Assembly (NCBI GenBank): GCA_944392885.1
Contig: CALXYG010000050.1
Coordinates: 1 to 40,874 of the forward strand
Reading direction: 5' to 3'
Origin: an uncultured Clostridia bacterium
GTDB lineage: Bacteria > Bacillota > Clostridia > TANB77 > CAG-508
Length of the DNA stretch: 40,874 bases
In this document: in pieces, positions 1-9,362 of the stretch
Layout: every line of letters starts with the position of its first letter
How positions within the stretch are numbered: position 1 is the first letter of the stretch
The notes under the pieces: model-generated
Databases searched by the model: none
What the model was told of the DNA's origin: nothing
Seen by the model: the letters and a program-made list of their open reading frames with translations, nothing else
Position numbers and translations under genes: made by a program

Positions 1-62
1 TAGGATGGTTGAGTCCAAATGAATACCTAAAACAATATAAAAGTCAAGTAGAATCAGTTTAA
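1..62 (+). mobile_element. C-terminal tail of an upstream gene, possibly an IS transposase
   Basis: An open frame enters from the left edge and stops at TAA 60-62. It encodes about 19 residues beginning GWLSPNEYLKQY. The W-x-S-P-x-E-Y pattern followed by a short basic tail resembles the end of DDE integrase-core transposases of the IS3/IS481 type. The next 65 bases hold no gene, and the stretch around 100-128 (GTGTGACATATGATTGACTA and following) could be the IS end. The fragment is too short to assign; it could also be the tail of an unrelated protein. Confidence 0.35.
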
Positions 63-157
63 GCAATATACAGTACTCAAACTATATATTTTTCAAAAAA
101 GTGTGACATATGATTGACTAACCTACACCGAAATCACAGGAAAATTTTATGAAAACA

Positions 158-186
158 TTGACAAAGTTAATAAACCATGTTAAAAT
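158..186 (+). promoter_or_regulatory. rplU-rpmA promoter
   Basis: TTGACA at 158-163, a 17-base spacer and TAAAAT at 181-186, with a TG one base before the -10 (178-179), make a near-ideal extended sigma-A promoter. Transcription would start near 193 and leave a leader of about 97 bases before rplU. Confidence 0.8.
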
Positions 187-192
187 ATTTAT

Positions 193-289
193 CTGTAAAC
201 CGCTTAATAACGGTGCTTAAATACTAGCATATAAACTAGTTACCGATATAAAAGGTTAGCGAGTATACAAAAAGGGAGGTGCTTTCATA
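193..289 (+). promoter_or_regulatory. Structured rplU 5' leader, L21-leader candidate
   Basis: This untranslated leader holds two short perfect stems, ACCG 199-202 with CGGT 211-214 and ACTAG 223-227 with CTAGT 236-240. A purine-rich stretch and the GGGAGG ribosome site (274-279) follow. Low-GC Gram-positive bacteria often carry an autoregulatory L21 leader at this place, so that is the likely identity. I infer it from position and structure, not from a covariance match. Confidence 0.45.
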
Positions 290-658
290 ATGTACGCTGT
301 TATAGAAAGCTGTGGAAAACAATACAAAGTTGCAGAAGGAGATGTTGTATTCTTCGAAAAATTAGATGTAGAAGAAGGTAAAAAAGTTATTTTCGATAAG
401 GTAGTTCTAGTTAGTGAAGACGGAGGAAAAATACAAATAGGAAATCCTTATGTAAAAGGTATTAAAGTAGAAGGAAAAGTAGTTTTACATGGTAAAGCAA
501 AAAAAATTCTTGTTTTCAAATATAAAGCTAAGAAAAACTATAGAAGAAAACAAGGACATAGACAACCATATACCAAGGTTGAAATTACAGGAATTAAAAC
601 ACAAGCTACAAAGAAACAAGCAGTAAAAGAAGAACTAGAAGTAGCAGAAACAAAATAG
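290..658 (+). CDS. rplU: 50S ribosomal protein L21
   Basis: Encodes L21, a 23S rRNA-binding protein of the large ribosomal subunit. The start [14 protein letters not shown] is the classic L21 N-terminus, and the basic segment around residues 80-100 ([15 protein letters not shown]) is the conserved rRNA-binding part. At 122 aa it is slightly longer than the usual ~103 aa because of an acidic, lysine-rich tail. GGGAGG lies 10 bases before the ATG. It is first in a two-gene operon with rpmA. In most Firmicutes the protease gene prp lies between these two genes; here only 41 bases separate them. Confidence 0.97.
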   Translation: MYAVIESCGKQYKVAEGDVVFFEKLDVEEGKKVIFDKVVLVSEDGGKIQIGNPYVKGIKVEGKVVLHGKAKKILVFKYKAKKNYRRKQGHRQPYTKVEITGIKTQATKKQAVKEELEVAETK

Positions 659-699
659 AATGAGAAAGTTGTTGTTTAAACGAAGGGAGTGAATTTAAA

Positions 700-969
700 A
701 TGGCACATAAAAAAGGAGGCGGAAGTACTAAGAACGGTCGTGATAGTGAGTCAAAACGTTTAGGTACAAAAAGAGCTGATGGTCAATTCGTTTTAGCTGG
801 AAACATTCTAGTAAGACAAAGAGGAACAAAAATTCATCCAGGAACTAATGTAGGAATCGGAAGCGATGACACCCTATTTGCCTTAGAAAGTGGAAAGGTA
901 AAATTTGAAAGAAAAGGGAAAGACAAAAAACAAGTTAGTGTCTATCCAGTAGAAAAAGTAAATGCATAA
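700..969 (+). CDS. rpmA: 50S ribosomal protein L27, without N-terminal extension
   Basis: L27 (89 aa) places its N-terminus near the peptidyl-transferase centre. The sequence starts [20 protein letters not shown], the Gram-negative-style mature form. Typical Firmicutes L27 carries about nine extra residues ending in L-Q-F-F, removed by the protease Prp. No ATG, GTG or TTG codon exists in frame back to the TGA at 661-663, and GGGAG at 685-689 fits the ATG at 700, so the short start is well supported. It is the last gene of the rplU operon, followed by a terminator. Confidence 0.97.
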   Translation: MAHKKGGGSTKNGRDSESKRLGTKRADGQFVLAGNILVRQRGTKIHPGTNVGIGSDDTLFALESGKVKFERKGKDKKQVSVYPVEKVNA

Positions 970-989
970 AACGTATAAAATAAAACATA

Positions 990-1027
990 AGAACAAGGCA
1001 TAGAAAATAAGCCTTGTTCTTGTGTTT
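990..1027 (+). terminator. Rho-independent terminator after rpmA
   Basis: A perfect 10-bp stem (AGAACAAGGC 990-999 with GCCTTGTTCT 1011-1020) is followed by the T-rich TGTGTTTT. It ends the rplU-rpmA transcript before the trpS promoter. Confidence 0.8.
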
Positions 1028-1048
1028 TCGTAATAAATGAGGTATAAT
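1020..1048 (+). promoter_or_regulatory. trpS promoter
   Basis: A consensus TATAAT lies at 1043-1048, with a weak -35 (TTGTGT) at 1020-1025 and a 17-base spacer. The predicted start near 1055 rules out translation from the ATG at 1054 and favours the ATG at 1078. Confidence 0.55.
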
Positions 1049-1077
1049 AGATAATGTTAAAAAGGGGGATTAAAGGT

Positions 1078-2091
1078 ATGGAGCGAAAAAAACGTATTTT
1101 AACAGGTGATAGACCAACAGGAAGACTACATATTGGGCATTATTTTGGTTCATTAAAAACTAGAGTAGAACTACAAAATAGTGGAAAATATGATCAATAT
1201 ATATTAATCGCAGATGTGCAAGCCTTAACAGATAACTTTAATAATCCAGAAAAAGTAAGAAATAATGTAAAACAAGTAGTAACGGACTATTTATCAGTAG
1301 GAATAGATCCAGAAAAAACTACAATTTATATTCAATCTATGATACCAGAAGTTGCAGAACTAACAGTATTCTATTCCAACCTGGTAACAATCGCACGATT
1401 GCAAAGAAATCCTACTGTAAAAACAGAAATCACACAAAAAAAGGAATTGTTTGGTGAAAGTGTAACATATGGATTTTTAGGTTACCCTATTAGTCAAGCA
1501 GCAGATATTACAGCCTTTGAAGGAGAGATTATACCTGTTGGCGAGGACCAGTTACCATTAATAGAACAATGTAAAGAAATTGTAAGAAAATTTAATAGTA
1601 TTTATGGAAAAGTATTAATAGAACCAGAAGCTGCACTTTCAAGCGGAAAAAGGATTAAGGGACTAGATGGTAATGAAAAAATGGGCAAGTCGTTAAATAA
1701 TGCAATCTATTTATCTGATACAGAAGAAGATGTTAACAAAAAAGTAATGAGTGCTGTAACAGACCCAAATAGAATTAGAAAAGACGACTTAGGAAACCCA
1801 GATGTATGTATGGTAGCTTATTATCATAATTTATTTAGTAGTAAAGAAGAAGTGAAAACCATTTGCGAAGAATGCAAAGCAGGAAAAAGAGGATGTGTTA
1901 CTTGTAAAAAGCAATTGGCACAAAATATAAACAAAACATTAAATCCAATTCGACAAAAACGAGCATATTATGAGAAACGACCAGAATTAGTAAACCAAAT
2001 TTTAATAGAAGGAACAAAAAAAGCACAATTGGTCGCAAAAGAAACCATAAAAAAAGTTAAAAAGGCAATGATGTTAGATTATTTTGAATAA
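1078..2091 (+). CDS. trpS: Tryptophanyl-tRNA synthetase with [4Fe-4S]-type Cys motif
   Basis: Class I aminoacyl-tRNA synthetase (337 aa) that charges tRNA-Trp. HIGH is at residues 18-21 and the KMSKS variant KMGKS at 201-205. Near the C-terminal third, C244, C266, C273 and C276 form C-x21-C-x6-C-x2-C. This is almost the C-x22-C-x6-C-x2-C set that binds a [4Fe-4S] cluster in Thermotoga maritima TrpRS; a further Cys is at 263. The ATG at 1078 is preferred because GGGGGA ends 8 bases before it, whereas an in-frame ATG at 1054 coincides with the predicted transcription start. The gene sits unusually between rpmA and obgE, and obgE follows after 12 bases, suggesting co-transcription. Confidence 0.95.
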   Translation: MERKKRILTGDRPTGRLHIGHYFGSLKTRVELQNSGKYDQYILIADVQALTDNFNNPEKVRNNVKQVVTDYLSVGIDPEKTTIYIQSMIPEVAELTVFYSNLVTIARLQRNPTVKTEITQKKELFGESVTYGFLGYPISQAADITAFEGEIIPVGEDQLPLIEQCKEIVRKFNSIYGKVLIEPEAALSSGKRIKGLDGNEKMGKSLNNAIYLSDTEEDVNKKVMSAVTDPNRIRKDDLGNPDVCMVAYYHNLFSSKEEVKTICEECKAGKRGCVTCKKQLAQNINKTLNPIRQKRAYYEKRPELVNQILIEGTKKAQLVAKETIKKVKKAMMLDYFE

Positions 2092-2094
2092 TAA

Positions 2095-3372
<1,278 letters not shown>

Positions 3373-3389
3373 AAAATGCAATTTACATA

Positions 3390-3418
3390 TTGACAAAATT
3401 ACAAAAATAGAATAAAAT
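3390..3418 (+). promoter_or_regulatory. Promoter in the obgE-lexA gap
   Basis: TTGACA 3390-3395, a 17-base spacer and TAAAAT 3413-3418 look like a good promoter just after obgE. It would give a transcript starting near 3425, about 190 bases before lexA, with no credible ORF in between. It may drive a long lexA leader or a small RNA. Confidence 0.5.
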
Positions 3419-3503
3419 ATTGTCAACAAAACAAATAAGTGGTGGGAATAATAGAAAAAAATAATGGGGCGTGTATTATAAAATGAGATTTATTAAGGGT
3501 GGG

Positions 3504-3519
3504 AATATGTTGACATATT
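3504..3519. promoter_or_regulatory. 16-bp palindrome, possible operator, upstream of lexA
   Basis: AATATGT at 3504-3510 and ACATATT at 3513-3519 form a perfect 7-bp inverted repeat around a two-base centre. The right arm overlaps a TTGACA (3510-3515). This is a plausible dimeric-regulator site but does not match the GAAC-N4-GTTC SOS box, so its regulator is unknown. Confidence 0.4.
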
Positions 3520-3544
3520 AATTAAAAATTTTTAAAAAATATAG

Positions 3545-3586
3545 AAACTTTTGTTTGACTTTTTTAAAAAACTATGATACTATACT
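3545..3586 (+). promoter_or_regulatory. lexA promoter with possible SOS-like operator
   Basis: TTGACT 3555-3560 with TACTAT at 3578-3583 (17-base spacer) forms the likely lexA promoter. The -35 is overlapped by AAAC-TTTT-GTTT (3545-3556), a 4-bp inverted repeat with a 4-base centre that resembles the Gram-positive LexA box GAAC-N4-GTTC. LexA usually represses itself, so an operator is expected here, but the match is imperfect. Confidence 0.4.
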
Positions 3587-3614
3587 AGCAAGAAAAAAAT
3601 AGGAGTGATGTTTT

Positions 3615-4268
3615 GTGAAGAAGAAAGACCCAAATGAATTGAATAGAAGAGAAAAAACTATACTAAAATTTATTGAAAAGCAAATAGCTTCGAATGGCTA
3701 TCCACCTTCAGTAAGAGAAATAGGAAAATCTGTTGGGCTAAAATCAACAGCCACTGTACATGGTTATCTTGCAAAATTAACAGAAAAAGGGTATATAAAA
3801 AAGGAAAGTCAAAAAGGCAGAACACTAAAAGTGCTAAAAGGTGGAATGGTTACAGGACAAACCAATATGGAAAAGCCATACTATAGTGGAAAAGAAATGG
3901 TAGAAGTCCCAGTTATTGGTAAAATTACAGCAGGAGAACCAATTCTTGCAGTTGAAAATGTAACAGATACATTCCCAATTCCAGTCGATTTTGTTGGAAA
4001 TTGCGAGAGTTTTATGCTTACTGTACGAGGTGAGAGCATGATAGAAGCAGGTATTTTAGATGGAGATTATATTTTAGTAAAAAAACAAAATACTGCTAAC
4101 AATGGAGAAATTGTTGTTGCTTTAATTGGAGAAGAAGCAACAGTTAAAACATTTTACAAAGAAAAAAATCATATTCGTTTACAACCACAAAACAGTTCAA
4201 TGGATCCTATTATTGTACAAAACTGCGAAATATTGGGTAAGGTAGCAGGAGTATTTAGAAAAATGTAA
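3615..4268 (+). CDS. lexA: LexA repressor (SOS regulator)
   Basis: LexA represses DNA-damage genes and cleaves itself when RecA is activated. The 217-aa protein has an N-terminal winged helix (residues ~8-70, with SVREIGKSVGLKS), a linker, and an S24 peptidase domain. The Ala106-Gly107 cleavage site (ITAGEP), catalytic Ser141 (RGESM) and Lys178 (ATVKT) are all present. The start is GTG 3615, with AGGAG 3601-3605 nine bases before it; no in-frame ATG is nearby. It is monocistronic, between a long upstream gap and a terminator. Confidence 0.95.
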   Translation: MKKKDPNELNRREKTILKFIEKQIASNGYPPSVREIGKSVGLKSTATVHGYLAKLTEKGYIKKESQKGRTLKVLKGGMVTGQTNMEKPYYSGKEMVEVPVIGKITAGEPILAVENVTDTFPIPVDFVGNCESFMLTVRGESMIEAGILDGDYILVKKQNTANNGEIVVALIGEEATVKTFYKEKNHIRLQPQNSSMDPIIVQNCEILGKVAGVFRKM

Positions 4269-4290
4269 CAAAATAATGCTTTTTTGTTTA

Positions 4291-4330
4291 TATATTTAAG
4301 TTCTTAAACAATGTAAAAACTTGTCTGCGA
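4291..4330 (+). repeat. Dispersed intergenic repeat, copy A
   Basis: This segment starts TATATTTAAGTTCT and continues with TGTAAA and CTGCGA at set distances. It aligns with segments at 12026-12070 (+) and 36979-37027 (-). It lies between the lexA stop and its terminator. See the finding on dispersed repeats. Confidence 0.4.
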
Positions 4331-4360
4331 AAAAAATTCATAGTAATTTCCTATAACTAA

Positions 4361-4397
4361 AAAAATCACTGTTGTATTTGCAACAGTGATTTTTACA
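4361..4397 (+). terminator. Terminator after lexA
   Basis: A perfect 14-bp stem (4361-4374 with 4381-4394) encloses a 6-base loop TATTTG and ends in TTTTT. It is almost symmetrical in A and T, so it could work in both directions. Confidence 0.85.
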
Positions 4398-4473
4398 TAC
4401 AACAATATTGAATAAATTTTATTTTATTCATACATACTATATACAAATGAAAAAATAGAAAGGAAAAGTTTAG

Positions 4474-4647
4474 ATGAAAGAAAAAAACAATTCAAATTTA
4501 CCTAAAGAAGTAATGCAAGAGGATGCCACAAAATATGGAGAATTTGTGTGTTCTGCCTATCACTGGATTTCATTAGAAGATCAGAAAAAAGAAGCTACAA
4601 GATTAGAAAACTTAACCAAAAAACAACAAAACAAAAAGAAAAAATGA
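4474..4647 (+). CDS. 57-aa hypothetical protein
   Basis: A short ORF of 57 codons starting MKEKNNSNLPKEV and ending in a run of lysines. AGGA at 4461-4464 gives good spacing to the ATG. The middle (KYGEFVCSAYHWISLED) looks like real protein rather than random translation, and the tail is strongly basic with helical character. There is no signal peptide or membrane segment. It lies between the lexA terminator and the ctsR promoter and is not obviously part of either unit. I do not recognise the family. Confidence 0.5.
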   Translation: MKEKNNSNLPKEVMQEDATKYGEFVCSAYHWISLEDQKKEATRLENLTKKQQNKKKK

Positions 4648-4719
4648 GATATCAAAAGGAAAAACGATAAAATTGAAACGAAAATGCAATATATCAAACA
4701 AAATAAACAAAAACAAAAA

Positions 4720-4747
4720 TTGCACTAAGATACAAAAGTAGTATAAT
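4720..4747 (+). promoter_or_regulatory. ctsR operon promoter
   Basis: TTGCAC 4720-4725, a 16-base spacer and a perfect TATAAT 4742-4747. The start site would fall at the edge of the CtsR box that follows, so CtsR would block initiation or escape. Confidence 0.75.
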
Positions 4748-4757
4748 AATACATGAA

Positions 4758-4780
4758 GGTCAAAGAAAGTCAAAGTCAAA
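4758..4780 (+). promoter_or_regulatory. CtsR operator with an extra half-site
   Basis: GGTCAAA (4758-4764), three bases, then AGTCAAA (4768-4774) matches the CtsR heptad direct repeat RGTCAAA-NAN-RGTCAAA. A third GTCAAA (4775-4780) follows immediately. The box lies between the -10 and the ctsR ribosome site, which explains heat-shock autoregulation of the operon. Confidence 0.9.
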
Positions 4781-4795
4781 AAGGAGATAATGCCT

Positions 4796-5242
4796 ATGAG
4801 AATGTCAGATGTAATAGAAGATTTTATTAAGGAACTAATAAAAGATGAAGAAGATTTTATTGAGATACAAAGAAATGAATTAGCAGAACATTTCAACTGT
4901 GTGCCATCTCAAATTAATTATGTAATAGCAACAAGATTTAGACCATCACAAGGCTATTATGTTGAAAGTAAAAGAGGTGGTGGAGGCCATATTAGAATCA
5001 AAAAGATTAGTAATAATAAGGACAGTTATTTAATGCATATAATAACTAATATGGAAGAAAGTATAACAAGTAATGATGTAGATGTTCTTATTAGTAATTT
5101 GCTTTCTTATGACATAATAAACGAAACTGAAGCAAAATTGTTAAAAGTAGCAACAAGTGATAATGTATTAATTGTATCACAAGAAACAAAAGATAAACTA
5201 CGTTCTAATATATTAAAGAATATGTTGTTAAATTTAATTTAA
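4796..5242 (+). CDS. ctsR: CtsR heat-shock repressor
   Basis: CtsR is the dimeric repressor of class III heat-shock (clp) genes in Gram-positive bacteria. The N-terminal winged helix contains CVPSQINYVIATRF and the tetraglycine wing RGGGGHIRI, the thermosensing loop and DNA-contact region that McsB phosphorylates on arginine. Length is 148 aa, as expected. The ATG at 4796 lies 9 bases after AAGGAG (4781-4786); the ATG at 4790 is too close to it. It is first gene of ctsR-mcsA-mcsB-clpC, with its own operator directly upstream. Confidence 0.95.
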   Translation: MRMSDVIEDFIKELIKDEEDFIEIQRNELAEHFNCVPSQINYVIATRFRPSQGYYVESKRGGGGHIRIKKISNNKDSYLMHIITNMEESITSNDVDVLISNLLSYDIINETEAKLLKVATSDNVLIVSQETKDKLRSNILKNMLLNLI

Positions 5243-5256
5243 AAGGAGTGATTTGT

Positions 5257-5811
5257 ATGTTATGTGAAAATTGCAACGAATATGAAGCAAATGTAAGATA
5301 TACACAAATTGTAAATGGAGTAAAAAAAGAAATGAGACTTTGTGATAAATGTGCAAAAAAGCTAGGGATAGGAGACATAGATTTTCATTTAGAGTTACCA
5401 ATTGATTTTTCTAATTTTTTTGGAGAATTGTTAAACGAATATGAAGATAATAATATTATGCCTACAATTGCTATGCCAAAAACATTAACATGTGACAAAT
5501 GTGGATTAAGCTTTGATGAGTTTGTGGAAAGTGGAAAATTCGGGTGTGCACATTGTTATGATGTATTTGAAGAAAGAATTAATCCAATACTAAAACGTCT
5601 ACATGGTAATAATCGTTATATTGGAAGGAAGGTTGAAAACCAAGATTTAAATAATAAAATAGAAGTACCAAAAGAAAAAAAGGAAGAAAGTAAAATTGAA
5701 CAGTTGAGAGATGAACTTAAACAGATGATTAAAGAAGAAAAATACGAAGAAGCAGCAAAAATAAGAGACGAGATAAAAAAATTAGAAAATATAGATAGGG
5801 GGAACAAATAA
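5257..5811 (+). CDS. mcsA: McsA, zinc-finger activator of McsB
   Basis: McsA binds zinc and activates the arginine kinase McsB in stress-protein quality control. The 184-aa protein has four CxxC pairs (CENC near the start, CDKC twice, CAHC) that make two treble-clef zinc sites, then a C-terminal UVR helix pair containing YEEAAKIRDEI. The ATG at 5257 is used because AAGGAG (5243-5248) sits 8 bases upstream; a GTG at 5248 is inside that ribosome site. Its TAA overlaps the mcsB ATG by one base, so the two are translationally coupled. Confidence 0.93.
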   Translation: MLCENCNEYEANVRYTQIVNGVKKEMRLCDKCAKKLGIGDIDFHLELPIDFSNFFGELLNEYEDNNIMPTIAMPKTLTCDKCGLSFDEFVESGKFGCAHCYDVFEERINPILKRLHGNNRYIGRKVENQDLNNKIEVPKEKKEESKIEQLRDELKQMIKEEKYEEAAKIRDEIKKLENIDRGNK

Positions 5812-6830
5812 TGTTAAATTGGTATCTTCAAAATGGAAGGGATTCAGATGTCGTAATAAGTACTAGAATTCGTCTTGCTAGAAATGTAAAAGATATTCCA
5901 TTTCCAATGCATAGTAAAAAAACAGAATCTGAAATGATGCTTAATAAAATTGAAGCAATTACACCAAATATTGGTTATGGACTAAAAATGATACGATTAA
6001 GTAAAATGGATAATTTAACAAGATTGAGCCTTATTGAAAAACACCTAATTAGTCCTGATTTTGCTTTAGATAAAGATGAAACAAGTGCAATTTTACTAAA
6101 TGAAGAGGAAAACATTTGCATAATGATAAATGAAGAGGATCATTTAAGAATACAAGTGTTATCAGCAGGGTTAGAACTAGAACAAAGTTTGGCATTGGCA
6201 GTGGAAATAGACGAAAAGATAGCAGGATTATTAAACTATGCTTTTTCTGACAAATATGGATTTCTTACAGCTTGTCCAACAAATGTAGGAACTGGATTAA
6301 GAGCATCAATTATGGTGCACTTGCCAGCACTTACTCTAACAGGTAATACAAAAAAAGTATTAGAAGCTGTAAACAACTTAGGAATGAATATACGAGGAGT
6401 ATACGGTGAAGGAAGTAAACCTCAAGGGGATATTTATCAAATATCAAACAAACAGTCATTAGGAATTTCTGAAGAAGAAATAATTAAGAATCTAAAAGCA
6501 ATAACAGAAAAAGTAATTGAACAAGAAAGACTAGCTAGAAAATATTTAGGCAAGGAACAAATAGAGCTCGAAGACAGGGTATATCGTGCATATGGAATTC
6601 TAGTAAATGCAAGAAAGATTACATCTGAAGAGGTAAAAGAGTTGTTATCTAATGTAAAACTTGGAACAGATATGGGAATTATACATGAGCTGAACGATAA
6701 AAAGGTAAATGAACTAAGTCTTTATACAAAACCTGCTAATTTACAAAAATATATTGGGAAGGAATTAAATTCAGAAATAAGAGATATAAAAAGAGCAGAA
6801 GTAATTAGGCAAATTGTTAATAAGGAATAG
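5811..6830 (+). CDS. mcsB: Protein-arginine kinase McsB
   Basis: McsB phosphorylates arginine residues, marking damaged proteins for ClpC-ClpP and inactivating CtsR. This 339-aa phosphagen-kinase-fold protein shows STRIRLARNV near residue 16, NEEDHLRIQ, and CPTNVGTGLRAS in the catalytic lobe. Near the C-terminus it has RDIKRA, matching the RDxxRA motif that senses phosphoarginine allosterically. It starts at the ATG overlapping the mcsA stop, and clpC follows after 16 bases. Confidence 0.95.
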   Translation: MLNWYLQNGRDSDVVISTRIRLARNVKDIPFPMHSKKTESEMMLNKIEAITPNIGYGLKMIRLSKMDNLTRLSLIEKHLISPDFALDKDETSAILLNEEENICIMINEEDHLRIQVLSAGLELEQSLALAVEIDEKIAGLLNYAFSDKYGFLTACPTNVGTGLRASIMVHLPALTLTGNTKKVLEAVNNLGMNIRGVYGEGSKPQGDIYQISNKQSLGISEEEIIKNLKAITEKVIEQERLARKYLGKEQIELEDRVYRAYGILVNARKITSEEVKELLSNVKLGTDMGIIHELNDKKVNELSLYTKPANLQKYIGKELNSEIRDIKRAEVIRQIVNKE

Positions 6831-6846
6831 AAGGGAGTGAAATATT

Positions 6847-9300
6847 ATGACATATAAGTTTACAAAAAGTGCTGAAAACGCAATTGAAATTGCAAATGAA
6901 ATAGCTATTCAATTAGGACACAATTATGTTGGAACAGAACATTTACTATATGGGCTTAGCAGTGAAGGAACTGGAGTTGCAAGTAAAGTACTGGAAAATC
7001 AGAGTGTAACACCAAATGCTATTTTGCAAAAGGTGGAAGAACTAATCGGTAGAGGTGAGGAGGAACAAGGTAGTACAGCTGGATTAACTCCAAGGACTAA
7101 ACGCGTTATTGAAAATTCTTTCCGTGAGGCAAAAAAACTGGGATCTGACTATATTGGAACAGAGCATTTATTAATTGGTATTATGAGAGAAGGAGATAGT
7201 GTTGCTGTTAGGATTCTAATGGATTTAAATGTAAACCCACAAAAATTATATAATGAAATTGTAAAAGTATTAAATGAATACGGAGATGGTGAAGATAAAA
7301 AAACAAATGGTAAAAACGGGAAAAGCTATAATTCAACACCAACTTTGAATCAATTTGGAAATGACTTAACAAAAGCAGCAAGAGAAGGAAAATTGGATCC
7401 AGTTATTGGAAGAAAAGAAGAAACAGAAAGAGTAATTCAAATTTTATCTAGAAGAACAAAAAACAATCCTTGCTTAATTGGTGAGCCGGGTGTAGGCAAA
7501 ACAGCAGTAGTGGAAGGACTAGCCCAAAAAATAATAGCAGGTGATGTTCCTGAAATTTTAAAAGAAAAGAGGGTTGTTTCAATTGATATCTCATCAATGG
7601 TAGCTGGTGCAAAGTATCGTGGAGATTTTGAAGAGAGAATTAAAAAATGCTTAAATGAAGTCAAAAAAGCAGGAGATGTTATTTTATTTATTGATGAAAT
7701 ACATGTTATAGTTGGAGCAGGTTCGGCAGAAGGAGCAATTGATGCTGCCAATATTTTAAAGCCACTGCTAGCAAGAGGTGAAATACAAGTAGTAGGTGCA
7801 ACTACATTAAATGAATACCGTAAATATATTGAAAAAGACAGTGCATTAGAACGTAGGTTCCAACCAATTACTGTAAATGAGCCTTCAGTTGAAGATACTA
7901 TTTCTATTTTAAAAGGATTACGTGATAAATATGAAGCACATCACAATGTAAAAATTACAGATGAAGCAATTGTAAGTGCTGCTGAACTTTCAGCAAGATA
8001 TATTAATGATAGATTTTTGCCAGACAAAGCAATTGATTTGATTGATGAGGCTTCATCTAAAGTAAGATTAAAAACTTATACTCAACCAGATACTATAAGA
8101 AAGCTAGAAGAAAGATTGCAAACAATTATAAAAGAAAAAGAAGAGGCAATTAAGGTACAAGAGTTTGAAAAAGCTGCTAGTTTACGAGATGAAGAACATA
8201 AAGTAAAAGAAGAGTTAGATTCTCAAAATGATAAATGGAAACAAAAGAATACAAAAGAAGTAAAACATATTGGAACAGAGGAGATTGCAGAGGTTATTGC
8301 GAACTGGACGGGAATTCCAGTAAGTAAAATAGGAGAAACAGAAACGGAAAAACTTAAAAACCTAGAAAAATCACTTCATAATAGAGTAATAGGACAAGAT
8401 GAAGCTGTTGAAGCGGTTGCCAAAGCAATAAAAAGAAGTAGAGTTGGATTAAAAGATCCAAAAAGACCAATAGGTTCTTTCTTGTTCTTAGGACCAACAG
8501 GTGTTGGTAAGACAGAGTTATCCAAAGCACTAGCAGAAAGTTTATTTGGTGACCAAAATGCCATGATTAGAGTAGATATGTCTGAATATATGGAATCACA
8601 TTCAGTTTCTAAACTAATAGGGTCACCACCAGGTTATGTTGGATTTGATGAAGGAGAACAATTAACAGAAAAAATTCGTCGCAAGCCATATTCTGTTATT
8701 TTGTTTGACGAGGTAGAAAAAGCGCATCCAGATGTTATGAATATGCTTTTACAAATACTAGAGGATGGTCGTTTAACAGATTCTCAAGGAAGAACGGTGA
8801 ATTTTAAGAACACAGTTATAATTATGACATCAAATGTAGGTGCTAGAATGATTACAGATAAAAAGGCTTTAGGTTTTACTCTACAAGAAGAAAAAGGAGA
8901 GTCAAACACGGAATATGAAAGAATCAAAAAGGAAGTTATGGCAGAATTAAAGAAAACATTTCGACCAGAGTTTATTAATCGTATTGATGAGATTATAGTA
9001 TTCCATAAACTTACAGAAAAAGAAATAGATCAAATAATTAATATAATGTTAAAAGAAGTAACAGAACGATTAGAATCACAAGGCATTCACTTGGAAGTGG
9101 AAAAGAGTGCAAAAGAGTTGATTGCAAAACGTGGTACAGATACAACATATGGAGCAAGACCATTAAGACGTGCCATTCAGAATTTATTAGAAGATGTTTT
9201 AGCAGAAGAAATACTAGAAGGTAAATTGAAATCTGGAGATACAGCAAAAGCGGTGGAAAAAGGCGCTAAGATTAGTATAAAGGTAAAAGCAGAAAAATAA
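6847..9300 (+). CDS. clpC: ClpC AAA+ unfoldase
   Basis: Hsp100 unfoldase that feeds proteins, including McsB-phosphorylated ones, to ClpP. The 817-aa protein has two N-terminal Clp repeats (~3-145), AAA-1 with Walker A GEPGVGKT from residue 212, a UVR-containing middle domain (~415-470), AAA-2 with Walker A GPTGVGKT from residue 549, and a ClpB-type C-terminal domain. The ClpP-docking tripeptide LGF is at 675-677. It is the last gene of the CtsR operon, followed by a strong terminator. It contains several CGG trinucleotides, but none in frame. Confidence 0.97.
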   Translation: MTYKFTKSAENAIEIANEIAIQLGHNYVGTEHLLYGLSSEGTGVASKVLENQSVTPNAILQKVEELIGRGEEEQGSTAGLTPRTKRVIENSFREAKKLGSDYIGTEHLLIGIMREGDSVAVRILMDLNVNPQKLYNEIVKVLNEYGDGEDKKTNGKNGKSYNSTPTLNQFGNDLTKAAREGKLDPVIGRKEETERVIQILSRRTKNNPCLIGEPGVGKTAVVEGLAQKIIAGDVPEILKEKRVVSIDISSMVAGAKYRGDFEERIKKCLNEVKKAGDVILFIDEIHVIVGAGSAEGAIDAANILKPLLARGEIQVVGATTLNEYRKYIEKDSALERRFQPITVNEPSVEDTISILKGLRDKYEAHHNVKITDEAIVSAAELSARYINDRFLPDKAIDLIDEASSKVRLKTYTQPDTIRKLEERLQTIIKEKEEAIKVQEFEKAASLRDEEHKVKEELDSQNDKWKQKNTKEVKHIGTEEIAEVIANWTGIPVSKIGETETEKLKNLEKSLHNRVIGQDEAVEAVAKAIKRSRVGLKDPKRPIGSFLFLGPTGVGKTELSKALAESLFGDQNAMIRVDMSEYMESHSVSKLIGSPPGYVGFDEGEQLTEKIRRKPYSVILFDEVEKAHPDVMNMLLQILEDGRLTDSQGRTVNFKNTVIIMTSNVGARMITDKKALGFTLQEEKGESNTEYERIKKEVMAELKKTFRPEFINRIDEIIVFHKLTEKEIDQIINIMLKEVTERLESQGIHLEVEKSAKELIAKRGTDTTYGARPLRRAIQNLLEDVLAEEILEGKLKSGDTAKAVEKGAKISIKVKAEK

Positions 9301-9303
9301 GTT

Positions 9304-9344
9304 AAAAATACAGGTAGATACTTAAAATAACTACCTGTATTTTT
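9304..9344. terminator. Bidirectional terminator between clpC and the CDF gene
   Basis: A perfect 14-bp stem (9304-9317 with 9331-9344) has A-runs on one side and T-runs on the other. It can end transcripts from clpC (+) and from the convergent transporter gene (-). Confidence 0.85.
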
Positions 9345-9362
9345 ATTTATTGTCTCGAAAAA

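Noticed and set aside
3504-3519. Palindrome as the LexA box
   Set aside because: The arms AATATGT/ACATATT do not match GAAC-N4-GTTC; it is kept only as an unassigned operator candidate.
4291-4330. Dispersed repeats as a CRISPR array
   Set aside because: Copies are single, far apart, imperfect and in both orientations; no spacer structure or cas gene is present.
4612-4896. 94-codon minus-strand ORF over the ctsR promoter
   Set aside because: It is a Phe/Leu-rich shadow of A-rich sequence, has no ribosome site, and covers the CtsR operator and ctsR start.
9038-9247. Minus-strand ORF at the end of clpC
   Set aside because: It is a Leu-rich shadow within the well-supported ClpC C-terminal domain.
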